Source: Bradyrhizobium genomosp. I (2014) | Lineage (GTDB): Bacteria > Pseudomonadota > Alphaproteobacteria > Rhizobiales > Xanthobacteraceae | Direction of reading: 5' to 3' | Length of the DNA stretch: 36,851 nt | Assembly (NCBI RefSeq): GCF_000261685.1 | Contig: NZ_AJQE01000275.1 | Location: 1-36,851, forward strand | Shown: positions 25,561 through 33,513 of the stretch, in pieces | Position numbering within the stretch: the first letter of the stretch is position 1 | Layout of the letters: each line of letters starts with the position of its first letter | Program-made: the position numbers and the translations under genes | The notes under the pieces: generated by a model | What the model saw: the letters and a program-made list of their open reading frames with translations, nothing else | Databases searched by the model: none | What the model was told of the DNA's origin: nothing

Positions 25561-25738
25561 GCTCCCTCCCCCCTTGCGGGGGAGGGCGGGGGAGAGGGGT
25601 GGCCCAGCAAATGGTGTGCGATATATTCCACATTATCAATTATCAGCAACAGCGGACTCGTGATGCGCACTCCGTCGAGAGAGCGTGCCGTGTGGCACCC
25701 CTCTCCCTAGCCCTCCCCCGCAAGGGGGGAGGGAACGC
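25561..25738. repeat. long inverted repeat with AT-rich core
   Basis: A left arm at about 25561-25602 and a right arm at about 25697-25738 are nearly perfect inverted copies with cores CCCTTGCGGGGGAGGG and CCCTCCCCCGCAAGGG. Between them is an unusually AT-rich core (about 25620-25655, GATATATTCC...TTATCAATTATC). The element lies between the MarR gene and the glycerate kinase relic. The 575-base gap from 25470 to 26044 holds this repeat and the relic, and no intact gene. Confidence 0.75.
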
Positions 25739-25760
25739 AGCGGAGTGTGGGGCAGACGCC

Positions 25761-25905
25761 TCAATCCACCAAGATCAACCTGATATCATTCACGTTCGTC
25801 AGGGTCGGGCCAGGCTGCAGCAGATCGCGCGTGGCCTCGAAGAATGTTGTTGCAGCCCTTGCGCCTTCATCTTCGCGAAGGTCGCAGCATCGATCAGTGC
25901 GCCGC
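25761..25905 (-). pseudogene. relic of the 3' end of a glycerate 2-kinase gene
   Basis: The minus strand still reads the last 31 codons of a glycerate kinase of the MOFRL type: ATTFFEATRDLLQPGP, TLTNVNDIRLILVD and the stop. Of 31 residues 28 agree with the intact gene at 33514. Further upstream the fragment GALIDAATFAKMKAQGL is also clear, but a 31-base deletion between the two blocks breaks the frame, and homology ends near 25905. The remaining 90 percent of the gene is missing; the XRE/Hyf operon follows instead. The relic and the intact gene are in the same orientation and bracket that operon. Confidence 0.85.
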
Positions 25906-26044
25906 ACACGCCCCGGGGGGCGTAAGCTCGGAGGACATCGAACGGAATGATGCGCTGCGTCTAGAAGATGATGCTTGAAACGTCATTTTGCGCGTCCTAA
26001 GCTTGGCAACTCAAGCACTGTAACTGCCACGGACATTGTGCCCC

Positions 26045-26314
26045 GTGATCACCGCCGCGCAGCTTCGAGCCGCCCGTGCCTTGCTCAGGATCGACCAGCG
26101 CGAACTCGCGCAGCGCTGTTCGCTGTCGTTGCCGACGATCCAGCGCATGGAGGCCTCCGAAGGGGTGATCCGCGGCAATGTCGATTCCCTGGTGAAGCTG
26201 GTCGAGGCGCTGTCGGTTGCCGGCATCGAGCTGATCGCCGAGGGGGCAGTGTCGAGCGCCGGGGGGCGCGGTGTGCGGCTGAAGTCTCCACCTCCGAGCG
26301 CAGGCGGCCAATAG
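26045..26314 (+). CDS. XRE-family helix-turn-helix regulator
   Basis: An 89-residue single-domain regulator. The Cro/CI-type helix-turn-helix is at about 3-60 (ITAAQLRAARALLRIDQREL, then LSLPTIQRMEASEG), followed by DSLVKLVEALSVAGIELI and a short polar tail. The GTG at 26045 gives the usual MITAAQLRAARALL start of this family; a TTG nine bases upstream is possible, and the ribosome site is weak. The gene ends 37 bases before hyfB on the same strand, so it is probably the first gene of the operon and its local regulator. Confidence 0.82.
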   Translation: MITAAQLRAARALLRIDQRELAQRCSLSLPTIQRMEASEGVIRGNVDSLVKLVEALSVAGIELIAEGAVSSAGGRGVRLKSPPPSAGGQ

Positions 26315-26351
26315 CGATGATGCGTGCGCAAATGATGATGCAGGAGCGGCC

Positions 26352-28352
26352 ATGATCGCCGTGGCGCTATGGTCAGTGGCGGCTCTACTGGCACTGGCGC
26401 CTGCGGGAATCGTGCTGTCGACGCGCCCGCGCGGCTCGATCATCCTCTACGGCGGGTGCCTGATCGCGACATCGACGCTATGTGTCACGGCGCTGTCGGA
26501 TCTGCTCTTTTTCCCGCATCTGACGCCGAGCGCGACACTGCCGATCGGCCTGCCCTGGCTCGGTGCCCATTTCCGGCTCGATGCGCTGTCCGCCTTCTTC
26601 CTCGTCGTCGTCAATCTCGGCGGCGCCGCTGCGAGCCTGTTCGCGCTCGGCTACTTCAGGCACGAGGACTCCCCCGGCCGCGTGCTGCCGTTCTATCCTG
26701 CCTATCTCGCAGGGATGAACGTCGTCGTGCTGGCAAACGATGCCTTCAGCTTCCTGGTCGCCTGGGAATTCATGTCGCTGACCTCCTGGGCGATGGTGGT
26801 GTCGCATCACCGGGAGGCCGAGAATGTCCGCGCCGGCTATGTCTACCTCTTGATGGCAAGTTTCGGCACGCTGGCGCTGCTGCTCGCTTTCGGCCTGCTC
26901 GCGAGCGGCGCCGGTTACGATTTCGATGCGATCCGAGCCTCGCATCCTTCCGTTGCGGTGAGTGGCGTGGTGGTGATCCTCATGCTGCTGGGCGCCGGCT
27001 CCAAGGCTGGCCTGGTGCCGCTGCACGCTTGGCTGCCGCTCGCCCATCCCGCCGCACCCAGCCACGTCTCCGGCCTGATGAGCGGCGTCATGACCAAGGT
27101 CGCCGTCTACGGCTTCGTGCGCATCGTCTTTGATCTTCTGCCCGAACCCGTGTGGTGGTGGAGCATGGTGGTGCTGCTCGTCGGCGGTCCGTCGGCGACG
27201 CTGGGCGTGCTCTACGCGCTGATGCAGCGCGACATCAAGCGCGTGCTCGCTTATTCAACGATCGAGAATATCGGCATCATCTTCACCGGCCTCGGACTGG
27301 CGCTGGCTTTCAAGGCGGAAGGGCTCGACTGGGTGGCGGCGCTCGCTTTCACCGCGGCGATGCTGCACGTATTCAATCATGCGCTGTTCAAGAGCCTGTT
27401 GTTCTTCGGCGCCGGCGCGGTGCTCGGAGCAACCGGCGAGCGTGACATGGAGAAGCTCGGCGGGTTGATCCATCGCATGCCGAAGACGGCGTTCGCGGTG
27501 CTGGTCGGCTGCGTCGCGATCTCGGCATTGCCGCCATTCAACGGCTTTGTTTCGGAATGGCTGACCTTCCAGGCGATCCTGCTCTCACCGCAGCTGCCCT
27601 CCTGGGGCCTCAAGCTGGTCATTCCCGCGGTCGGCGGTTTGCTGGCGCTCGCGGCCGCCTTTGCCGCGGCCTGCTTCGTCAAGCTCTATGGCATCAGCTT
27701 CCTCGGTCGGCCGCGTTCGGATGTCGCGGCGTCAGCACATGAGACCGACCGCTTCTCGCTGACCGCGATGTTCGTGCTTGCCGCCCTTTGCCTCGTTGCC
27801 GGCATCCTGCCCGGGTTGTTCATCGATGCGCTGGCGCCGGTGAGCAAGGATATGGTCGGCAACATTATGCCGCATCAGGTCGGATTGCAGTGGCTCACCA
27901 TCGTGCCGATCGCCGAAAGCCGCAGCTCCTATAACGGCCTTCTGGTGTTCCTGTTTGCGGCACTCTGCGGCACGACGGCGGCTACAGCCATTCACCGCTT
28001 CGCCTCCGACCGCTTACGCCGCGCGCCGGCCTGGGATTGCGGCTATCCCGATCCGAATCCGGCGATCCAGTACTCGGCCTCCAGCTTCTCGCAGCCGATC
28101 CGCCGCGTGTTCGGCAGCGTCATCTTTGCCGCGCGCGAGATCGGCGAGATGCCGCCGCCGTCCTCGCCGGCTCCTGCGCGGCTCCAGGTCGAACTGCACG
28201 ATCTGATCTGGGATGTGCTGTACGCGCCGATTGCGAAGGTCATCGGCTTTGCGACCGACCGCATCAATATCCTGCAGTTCCTCACCATCCGCCGCTATCT
28301 GACGCTCGTCTTCGTGGCGCTCGTCGTGCTGCTGCTGGTGGTGGCACTATGA
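26352..28352 (+). CDS. hyfB: Hyf-type proton-translocating membrane subunit B (NuoL-like)
   Basis: A 666-residue antiporter-like subunit of the NuoL/HyfB family with about 14-16 membrane helices. Conserved features are WEFMSLTSWAMVV (the TM5-type Glu), GAGSKAGLVPLHAWLPLAHP, GVMTKVAVYGFVRI with a channel Lys, YSTIENIGIIFTGLG and LFKSLLFFGAGAV. The long C-terminal part includes DCGYPDPNPAIQYSASSFSQ, a HyfB feature absent from NuoM. AGGAG stands before the ATG. Its stop overlaps the hyfC start by four bases. It should move protons or sodium ions as part of the complex encoded here. Confidence 0.92.
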   Translation: MIAVALWSVAALLALAPAGIVLSTRPRGSIILYGGCLIATSTLCVTALSDLLFFPHLTPSATLPIGLPWLGAHFRLDALSAFFLVVVNLGGAAASLFALGYFRHEDSPGRVLPFYPAYLAGMNVVVLANDAFSFLVAWEFMSLTSWAMVVSHHREAENVRAGYVYLLMASFGTLALLLAFGLLASGAGYDFDAIRASHPSVAVSGVVVILMLLGAGSKAGLVPLHAWLPLAHPAAPSHVSGLMSGVMTKVAVYGFVRIVFDLLPEPVWWWSMVVLLVGGPSATLGVLYALMQRDIKRVLAYSTIENIGIIFTGLGLALAFKAEGLDWVAALAFTAAMLHVFNHALFKSLLFFGAGAVLGATGERDMEKLGGLIHRMPKTAFAVLVGCVAISALPPFNGFVSEWLTFQAILLSPQLPSWGLKLVIPAVGGLLALAAAFAAACFVKLYGISFLGRPRSDVAASAHETDRFSLTAMFVLAALCLVAGILPGLFIDALAPVSKDMVGNIMPHQVGLQWLTIVPIAESRSSYNGLLVFLFAALCGTTAATAIHRFASDRLRRAPAWDCGYPDPNPAIQYSASSFSQPIRRVFGSVIFAAREIGEMPPPSSPAPARLQVELHDLIWDVLYAPIAKVIGFATDRINILQFLTIRRYLTLVFVALVVLLLVVAL

Positions 28353-29305
28353 ACGCGCTGCGCGATATCCTCTCCCAGGGCGCCCAGATGTCGCTGGTGC
28401 TGGGGCTCGCGCCGCTGCTGACGGGTTTCGTGCGCAAGGTGAAGGCTCGGCTGCTGCGCCGGCGTGGACCCCCGCTGCTCCAACCCTATCGTGACCTTAT
28501 TCGTCTGATGCGCAAGGACGTCGTGCTCGCCGACAACGCATCCTGGCTGTTCCGCGTCATTCCCTATCTGATCTTCGCGGGCACCTGGGTCGCCGCCTCG
28601 CTGGTGCCGACTTTCGGCAATGGCCTGTTGTTCTCCTGGACCGCCGATCTCATCGCCATCACTGCGCTGCTCGGCAGCGCCCGTTTCTTCCAGGCGCTCG
28701 CCGGCATGGACGTCGGCACCGCGTTCGGCGGCATCGGCTCCAGCCGCGAGGTCATGATCGCCTCCCTCGCCGAGCCCGCGATGCTGATTACAGTGTTCTC
28801 GGTTGCGATGATCGCCGGCTCGACGCAGCTCTCGAGCGTGGCGGAGTTCATGGGCTCGGACGCGGTCGGTCTGCGTGTGTCCCTGGGCATGGCGTTCGTG
28901 GCACTGACCATCGTAGCGCTGGCGGAGAATGCCCGCATCCCCGTCGATAACCCCGCCACCCATCTCGAGCTCACCATGGTGCACGAGGCCATGGTGCTGG
29001 AATATTCGGGGCGGCATCTCGCGCTGATCGAACTGTCGTCGCAGCTCAAGCTCCTGCTCTATGTCTCGCTGATCGCCTGCGTGTTCCTGCCATGGGGCAC
29101 GGCGACGGCGGACGCGGGCGTTGCGAGGCTCGTCTTTGGCGCGCTGCTCTATTTCGGCAAGCTGGCGGTGCTTGGCTTTTTGCTCGCCGTGTTCGAGACG
29201 TCGATCGCCAAGATGCGCGTGTTCCGGATTCCGGAGTTCTTGGGCGCGGCGCTGATGCTGGCATTGCTAGCCACCCTGTTGCGCTTCGTGTCGGGGAGCC
29301 TCTGA
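28349..29305 (+). CDS. hyfC: Hyf-type membrane subunit C (NuoH-like)
   Basis: A 318-residue NuoH/HyfC-type membrane protein with about eight helices. The quinone- or interface-lining loops are recognisable: RRRGPPLLQPYRDLIRLMRKD, GIGSSREVMIASLAEPA, and ENARIPVDNPATHLELTMVH, of which the core ARIPVDNPATHLELT is the family signature. HEAMVLEYSGRHLALIE follows. It is translationally coupled to hyfB by an ATGA overlap and joins the peripheral arm (HyfG/HyfI) to the antiporter subunits. Confidence 0.93.
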   Translation: MNALRDILSQGAQMSLVLGLAPLLTGFVRKVKARLLRRRGPPLLQPYRDLIRLMRKDVVLADNASWLFRVIPYLIFAGTWVAASLVPTFGNGLLFSWTADLIAITALLGSARFFQALAGMDVGTAFGGIGSSREVMIASLAEPAMLITVFSVAMIAGSTQLSSVAEFMGSDAVGLRVSLGMAFVALTIVALAENARIPVDNPATHLELTMVHEAMVLEYSGRHLALIELSSQLKLLLYVSLIACVFLPWGTATADAGVARLVFGALLYFGKLAVLGFLLAVFETSIAKMRVFRIPEFLGAALMLALLATLLRFVSGSL

Positions 29306-29306
29306 G

Positions 29307-29969
29307 ATGAGCAGCCTGCAATTCGACATCGCCCATCTGCTCGCCGGCTCCCTCGTGCTGGCGAGCTTCATGATGCTCTATCAGGACCGGCTCTATGCGC
29401 TGCTCAATGTCTATGCGCTGCATGCCGGCGTGCTGGCGCTGTCGGTGGCCTGGCAGGCCTATGTGCAGCAGGCGCCGCATCTCTATGTCACGGCGCTGAT
29501 CGCGCTGGTCTTCAAGGCCATCATCATCCCGGTCGCGCTGCACCGGATCATCAAACGGCTCGGTATCCACCGCGAGATCGAGAATGCGATCGGCATCGGG
29601 TTGACCATGATGGCTGGCATCGGCCTCGTCGCGCTGTCGATGGTGGTGATGCTGCGGGTGACGCCGAGCGCCGATGCGCTCGCGCGCGAGGATCTTGCCT
29701 TCGCGCTGTCGGTGGTGCTGCTGGGGCTCCTGATCATGGTTACGCGACGCAACGCCGTGAGCCAGGTCGTCGGATTCATGTCGCTGGAGAACGGGCTGGT
29801 GCTGGCGGCAACCGGCGCCAAGGGCATGCCGCTGGTGGTCGAGATCAGCGTCGCCTTCTCGGTGCTGATCGCCTTCATCGTGATCGGCATCTTCCTGTTC
29901 CGTATCCGCGAGCGTTTTGACAGCGTGGACGTGCAGGAGCTTGATCGCTTTCGTGGAGAGCGGCGATGA
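29307..29969 (+). CDS. hyfE: Hyf-type membrane subunit E
   Basis: A 220-residue HyfE protein with about six membrane helices; its C-terminal half corresponds to NuoK, including SQVVGFMSLENGLVLAATGA with the conserved Glu in the membrane. The N-terminal part has DRLYALLNVYALHAGVLALS. The gene begins one base after the hyfC stop, and its end overlaps hyfF by four bases. Confidence 0.92.
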   Translation: MSSLQFDIAHLLAGSLVLASFMMLYQDRLYALLNVYALHAGVLALSVAWQAYVQQAPHLYVTALIALVFKAIIIPVALHRIIKRLGIHREIENAIGIGLTMMAGIGLVALSMVVMLRVTPSADALAREDLAFALSVVLLGLLIMVTRRNAVSQVVGFMSLENGLVLAATGAKGMPLVVEISVAFSVLIAFIVIGIFLFRIRERFDSVDVQELDRFRGERR

Positions 29970-31405
29970 GCATCGACGCCCTCAGCGCCATCCTCCTGAT
30001 TCCGGCCCTCTCGGCGGCGCTGCTGGCAATTTTGCCCGGCTACCGACTGACGGCGAAGCTGAACGTAGCGGCGGCGCTCGCGACCTTCCTTACCTCGCTC
30101 TCGCTGTTCGTGGTCGAACCGGTATCGGGGCAGTATCTGCTGATGGACGACCTCAACAAGGTCTTCATCGTGTTGACCACCTTCGTCAGCTTCACCACAT
30201 CGGTGTTCAGCGCGAGCTACATCCAGCACGAGATCGAGACCGGGCGCCTCGCGCCGGCGTTCCTGCGCTTCTATCACGCGATGTATCAGACGCTGATGTT
30301 CGCGATGAACCTCGCGCTCGTCGCCAACAATATCGGCCTGATGTGGGTCGCGGTCGAGATGGCGACGCTGACCACCGTCCTGATGGTCGGCATCTACCGC
30401 ACCCATGAGGCGCTGGAGGCGGCCTGGAAATATTTCATCCTCGGTAGCGTCGGCATCGCGCTCGCGCTGTTCGGCACCATCCTGGTCTATATGGCGGCGC
30501 GCCCCGTGGTGGGCGAGGGGCTCGACGGCATGGTATGGACGGTGCTGGTGAAGCACGCCGCACAGTTCGACCCGGCGTTGCTCAACGTCGCCTTCGCCTT
30601 CCTCCTGCTCGGCTACGGCACCAAGGTCGGCCTCGCACCGTTGCATGCCTGGCTGCCGGATGCGCATGCCGAGGGCCCGACGCCGATCTCGGCGGTACTG
30701 TCCGGCCTGTTGCTCAATGTCGCGCTCTATGCGCTCCTGCGCTTCAAGATGATGCTCGCGGTCAACTCTGAGGCGATCGCGCCGGGTCCGTTGATGGTGA
30801 CCATGGGTCTGATCTCGGTGATTTTCGCCGCGCTGATGCTGTACCGGCGCCGCGACATCAAGCGGATGTTCGCCTATTCCTCGATCGAGCATATGGGCAT
30901 CATCGTGTTCGCCTTCGGCATGGGCGGGCCGCTCGCGAATTTCGCAGGGCTGTTGCATATGACCATGCATTCGCTGACCAAGTCGGCGATCTTCTTCGCG
31001 GTCGGCCATATCGCGCAGGTCAAGGGCACACAGAAGATCGCCGATATCGGCGGGCTCACGGTGACCAACCCCGCGCTCGGCTGGGGCCTGATGCTCGGCG
31101 TCATCGCCATCGTCGGGCTGCCGCCGCTCGGCATCTTCATGAGCGAGTTTCTGGTGGTGAGCTCGACTTTCGCCCGCGCGCCCTGGCTGACGGTGATCCT
31201 GGTGCTCGGCATCATCATCGCGCTCGGCGGGCTTTTCCTGCGGATCGGCGCGGTGATGTTCGGTGAGCCCAAGGGCAAGACCGCGCCCGCGGAAGCCTCC
31301 TACGTGCCGATGTTCACGCACCTCGGACTGGTTCTGATGGCCGGCATCTACCTGCCGCCGGTGCTGGTCACCGGCTTCCAGAACGTCGCGAAGCTGCTGG
31401 GGTAG
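29966..31405 (+). CDS. hyfF: Hyf-type proton-translocating membrane subunit F
   Basis: A 479-residue NuoN/NuoL-like antiporter subunit. It has WVAVEMATLTTVLMVG (membrane Glu), GYGTKVGLAPLHAWLPDAHA, LSGLLLNVALYALLRFK, YSSIEHMGIIVFAFG and HSLTKSAIFFAVGH with the central Lys. About 13-14 helices are expected. It is shorter than typical enteric HyfF (about 520 residues). The start overlaps the end of hyfE (ATGA). With HyfB it makes two ion-pumping units; no HyfD-like third unit is encoded. Confidence 0.92.
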   Translation: MSIDALSAILLIPALSAALLAILPGYRLTAKLNVAAALATFLTSLSLFVVEPVSGQYLLMDDLNKVFIVLTTFVSFTTSVFSASYIQHEIETGRLAPAFLRFYHAMYQTLMFAMNLALVANNIGLMWVAVEMATLTTVLMVGIYRTHEALEAAWKYFILGSVGIALALFGTILVYMAARPVVGEGLDGMVWTVLVKHAAQFDPALLNVAFAFLLLGYGTKVGLAPLHAWLPDAHAEGPTPISAVLSGLLLNVALYALLRFKMMLAVNSEAIAPGPLMVTMGLISVIFAALMLYRRRDIKRMFAYSSIEHMGIIVFAFGMGGPLANFAGLLHMTMHSLTKSAIFFAVGHIAQVKGTQKIADIGGLTVTNPALGWGLMLGVIAIVGLPPLGIFMSEFLVVSSTFARAPWLTVILVLGIIIALGGLFLRIGAVMFGEPKGKTAPAEASYVPMFTHLGLVLMAGIYLPPVLVTGFQNVAKLLG

Positions 31406-31408
31406 GCC

Positions 31409-32917
31409 ATGGGCATCCTCGACAGCATCCCCCATGTCCATGCGGTGCCGTCGCACCGACCCTGGCCGCGCGCGGTCGTGACGGAGGCGGGCTGGCAGGC
31501 GGCGATCGATCGACTGGTCGAGGGAGGCCTCACACTGCTTGGCTTCTGGGGCGAGCCGACCGCGGTGCATATGGCGATGATCGATGGAGGCTCGGCCGAG
31601 ATCGCGGTCGTGACCTACGAGTGTACGGCCGGCACATTTCCAAGCGTCGCCGGCCATCATCCGCCGGCGCTTCGGCTCGAGCGGACCATTCATGATCTGT
31701 TCGGGCTTGTTCCGACCGTCGCCGACGATCTGCGGCCATGGCTCGATCACGACGTCTGGAGCAAGTCCTATCCGCTCTCGGGCCGCGACGCATCGCGCGA
31801 CGTGCGGCCGTACCAGTTCCTGCCGTCCGAGGGCGAGGCGTTGCACCAGGTGGCGGTCGGCCCCGTCCATGCCGGGATCATTGAGCCCGGTCATTTCCGC
31901 TTCACCGCCAATGGCGAGCATGTGGTGCGGCTGGAGCAGCGGCTCGGCTACACCCACAAGGGCATCGAGTCGTTGATGCAGGGCGCGAGCCTTGCGGCTG
32001 CGGCAAAGCTCGCCAACCGCACCTCCGGCGACAGCGCGGTCGCCTATGCCTTCGCCTTTGCGCGCGCCGTGGAAGCGGCGCTCGACATCGAGGCGCCGTC
32101 GCGCGCGACGTATTTGCGGGGGCTGATGGCGGAGCTGGAACGGCTCGCCAATCATCTGGGCGACATTGGGGCCATCTGCAACGACGCGTCGTTCGCGCTG
32201 ATGCATGCCCAGACCGGCATCCTGCGCGAGCGCTGCTTGCGCGCTGCGAACGTCGCGTTCGGCCATCGCCTGATGATGGACGTCATCGCGCCCGGTGGCG
32301 TGACGCGTGACATCGCGCCGGACGGCGTAGCGGCACTGTGCACGCTGCTCGCCGAAATCGACAAGGTGTTTCCGCGCCTGATCGAGCTCTACGACAACAC
32401 GGCCTCGCTTCAGGACCGCACCGTCACCACGGGCATCGTGAAAACGGAGTACGCGCGGCAGTTCGGCGCGGGCGGCTATGTCGGCCGTGCGTCGGGGCGC
32501 AATTTCGATGCGCGGCGCATGCTTGCTTACGCACCCTACGACCGGCTGTCGTTCGAGGTGCCGGTGCTCGAGGCGGGCGACGTCAACGCGAGGGTCTGGA
32601 TCCGCATCCGCGAGGTCGAGCAGAGCGTCGCACTGATCGCGCAGATCCTGGACATGATGACGCCGGGCGAGATCATGAGTGCGCTCCCGGCCGCGTGCGG
32701 TGAATGCGAAGGCCTGGCTGTGACGGAAGCGTTTCGCGGGGACGTGCTGATCTGGCTCAAGCTTGGCCAGGAATTGCGCGTCGAACGCTGCCACCTGCGC
32801 GACGCCTCGTGGTTCCAGTGGCCGCTGCTGGAGGCCGCGATCGAGGGCAACATCATCGCCGACTTCCCGCTCTGCAACAAGTCGTTCAACTGTTCCTATT
32901 CGGGCGCGGACCTCTAG
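31409..32917 (+). CDS. hyfG: Hyf/NuoCD-like large subunit lacking [NiFe] ligands
   Basis: A 502-residue subunit with a NuoC-like N-terminal part (to about 125, ending RTIHDLFGLVP) and a NuoD/[NiFe] large-subunit-like part (about 145-502; RLGYTHKGIESLMQG, AELERLANHLGDIGAICND). In real HycE/HyfG enzymes two Cys pairs hold the [NiFe] centre. Here the first pair's place reads RTSGDS (204-209), with Ser206 and Ser209 for both cysteines. The second reads FNCSYSG, with only Cys495 left and Ser498 for its partner. The protein ends four residues later, without the cleaved tail of hydrogenases. It is therefore not a hydrogenase subunit but fits Ehr-type complexes; its substrate is unknown. Confidence 0.9.
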   Translation: MGILDSIPHVHAVPSHRPWPRAVVTEAGWQAAIDRLVEGGLTLLGFWGEPTAVHMAMIDGGSAEIAVVTYECTAGTFPSVAGHHPPALRLERTIHDLFGLVPTVADDLRPWLDHDVWSKSYPLSGRDASRDVRPYQFLPSEGEALHQVAVGPVHAGIIEPGHFRFTANGEHVVRLEQRLGYTHKGIESLMQGASLAAAAKLANRTSGDSAVAYAFAFARAVEAALDIEAPSRATYLRGLMAELERLANHLGDIGAICNDASFALMHAQTGILRERCLRAANVAFGHRLMMDVIAPGGVTRDIAPDGVAALCTLLAEIDKVFPRLIELYDNTASLQDRTVTTGIVKTEYARQFGAGGYVGRASGRNFDARRMLAYAPYDRLSFEVPVLEAGDVNARVWIRIREVEQSVALIAQILDMMTPGEIMSALPAACGECEGLAVTEAFRGDVLIWLKLGQELRVERCHLRDASWFQWPLLEAAIEGNIIADFPLCNKSFNCSYSGADL

Positions 32918-32920
32918 GCC

Positions 32921-33445
32921 ATGCGCAAGACCCTGCTCGAAAGCCTCACCCATGGTTCGCTGGCGGAGCCCGCGCCGGTGCCGGACGAGTCGGCGCTGGC
33001 GGAGCTTGCAGCGAAGGTCGACCGCGCCGCCCAGGCCAGGCTGGGGCGTTCTCTCGCCATTCGCGAGGTCGATGCCGGGTCCTGCAACGGCTGCGAGCTG
33101 GAGATCCACGCGCTGTCCAACGCCTTCTACGACATCGAACGTTTCGGCCTGCGCTTCGTCGCCTCGCCGCGCCACGCCGACGTGCTGCTGGTCACGGGTC
33201 CGGTGACGAAGAACATGCGACAGGCGCTGGAGCGGACCTACAACGCGACGCCGGATCCGAAATGGGTCGTCGCGGTCGGCGGCTGCGCGATCGATGGCGG
33301 CATTTTCAGAGGCAGCTATGCCTGCGTCGGCGGCGTCTCCGAGGTCGTGCCGGTGGATCTGCACATCGCGGGCTGCCCGCCGTCGCCGACGGACTTGTTG
33401 AAGGGCCTGCTCGCGCTGCTGGAGAACGTCAGCGGCAAGGGGTGA
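32921..33445 (+). CDS. hyfI: Hyf/NuoB-like [4Fe-4S] small subunit
   Basis: A 174-residue NuoB/HyfI protein. The four cluster ligands are intact: Cys55 and Cys58 in GSCNGCELE, Cys122 in VGGCAIDGG and Cys152 in AGCPPSP. An extra Cys135 lies in SYACVGG. The acidic VDAGSCNGC leader and FGLRFVASPRHADVLLVTG are family features. The first 40 residues form an unusual extension rich in Glu and Ala. Only this one cluster-bearing subunit is encoded in the operon; there is no HyfA or HyfH ferredoxin partner. The gene begins three bases after the hyfG stop. Confidence 0.93.
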   Translation: MRKTLLESLTHGSLAEPAPVPDESALAELAAKVDRAAQARLGRSLAIREVDAGSCNGCELEIHALSNAFYDIERFGLRFVASPRHADVLLVTGPVTKNMRQALERTYNATPDPKWVVAVGGCAIDGGIFRGSYACVGGVSEVVPVDLHIAGCPPSPTDLLKGLLALLENVSGKG

Positions 33446-33513
33446 GCTGCGCCGACGAGTTTGCGGCACGCGGCTCGAGGCACGCCCGGCGACGGCGCCG
33501 GACAGAGCGCTTC

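Noticed and set aside
26003..26029. TGGCA...TGCCA inverted half-sites before the XRE gene as its operator
   Set aside because: Five-base arms separated by 16 bases are too common by chance, and no second copy supports them.
31409..32917. HyfG as an active [NiFe] hydrogenase large subunit
   Set aside because: Three of four ligand cysteines are serines, the maturation tail is missing and no maturation genes are nearby.
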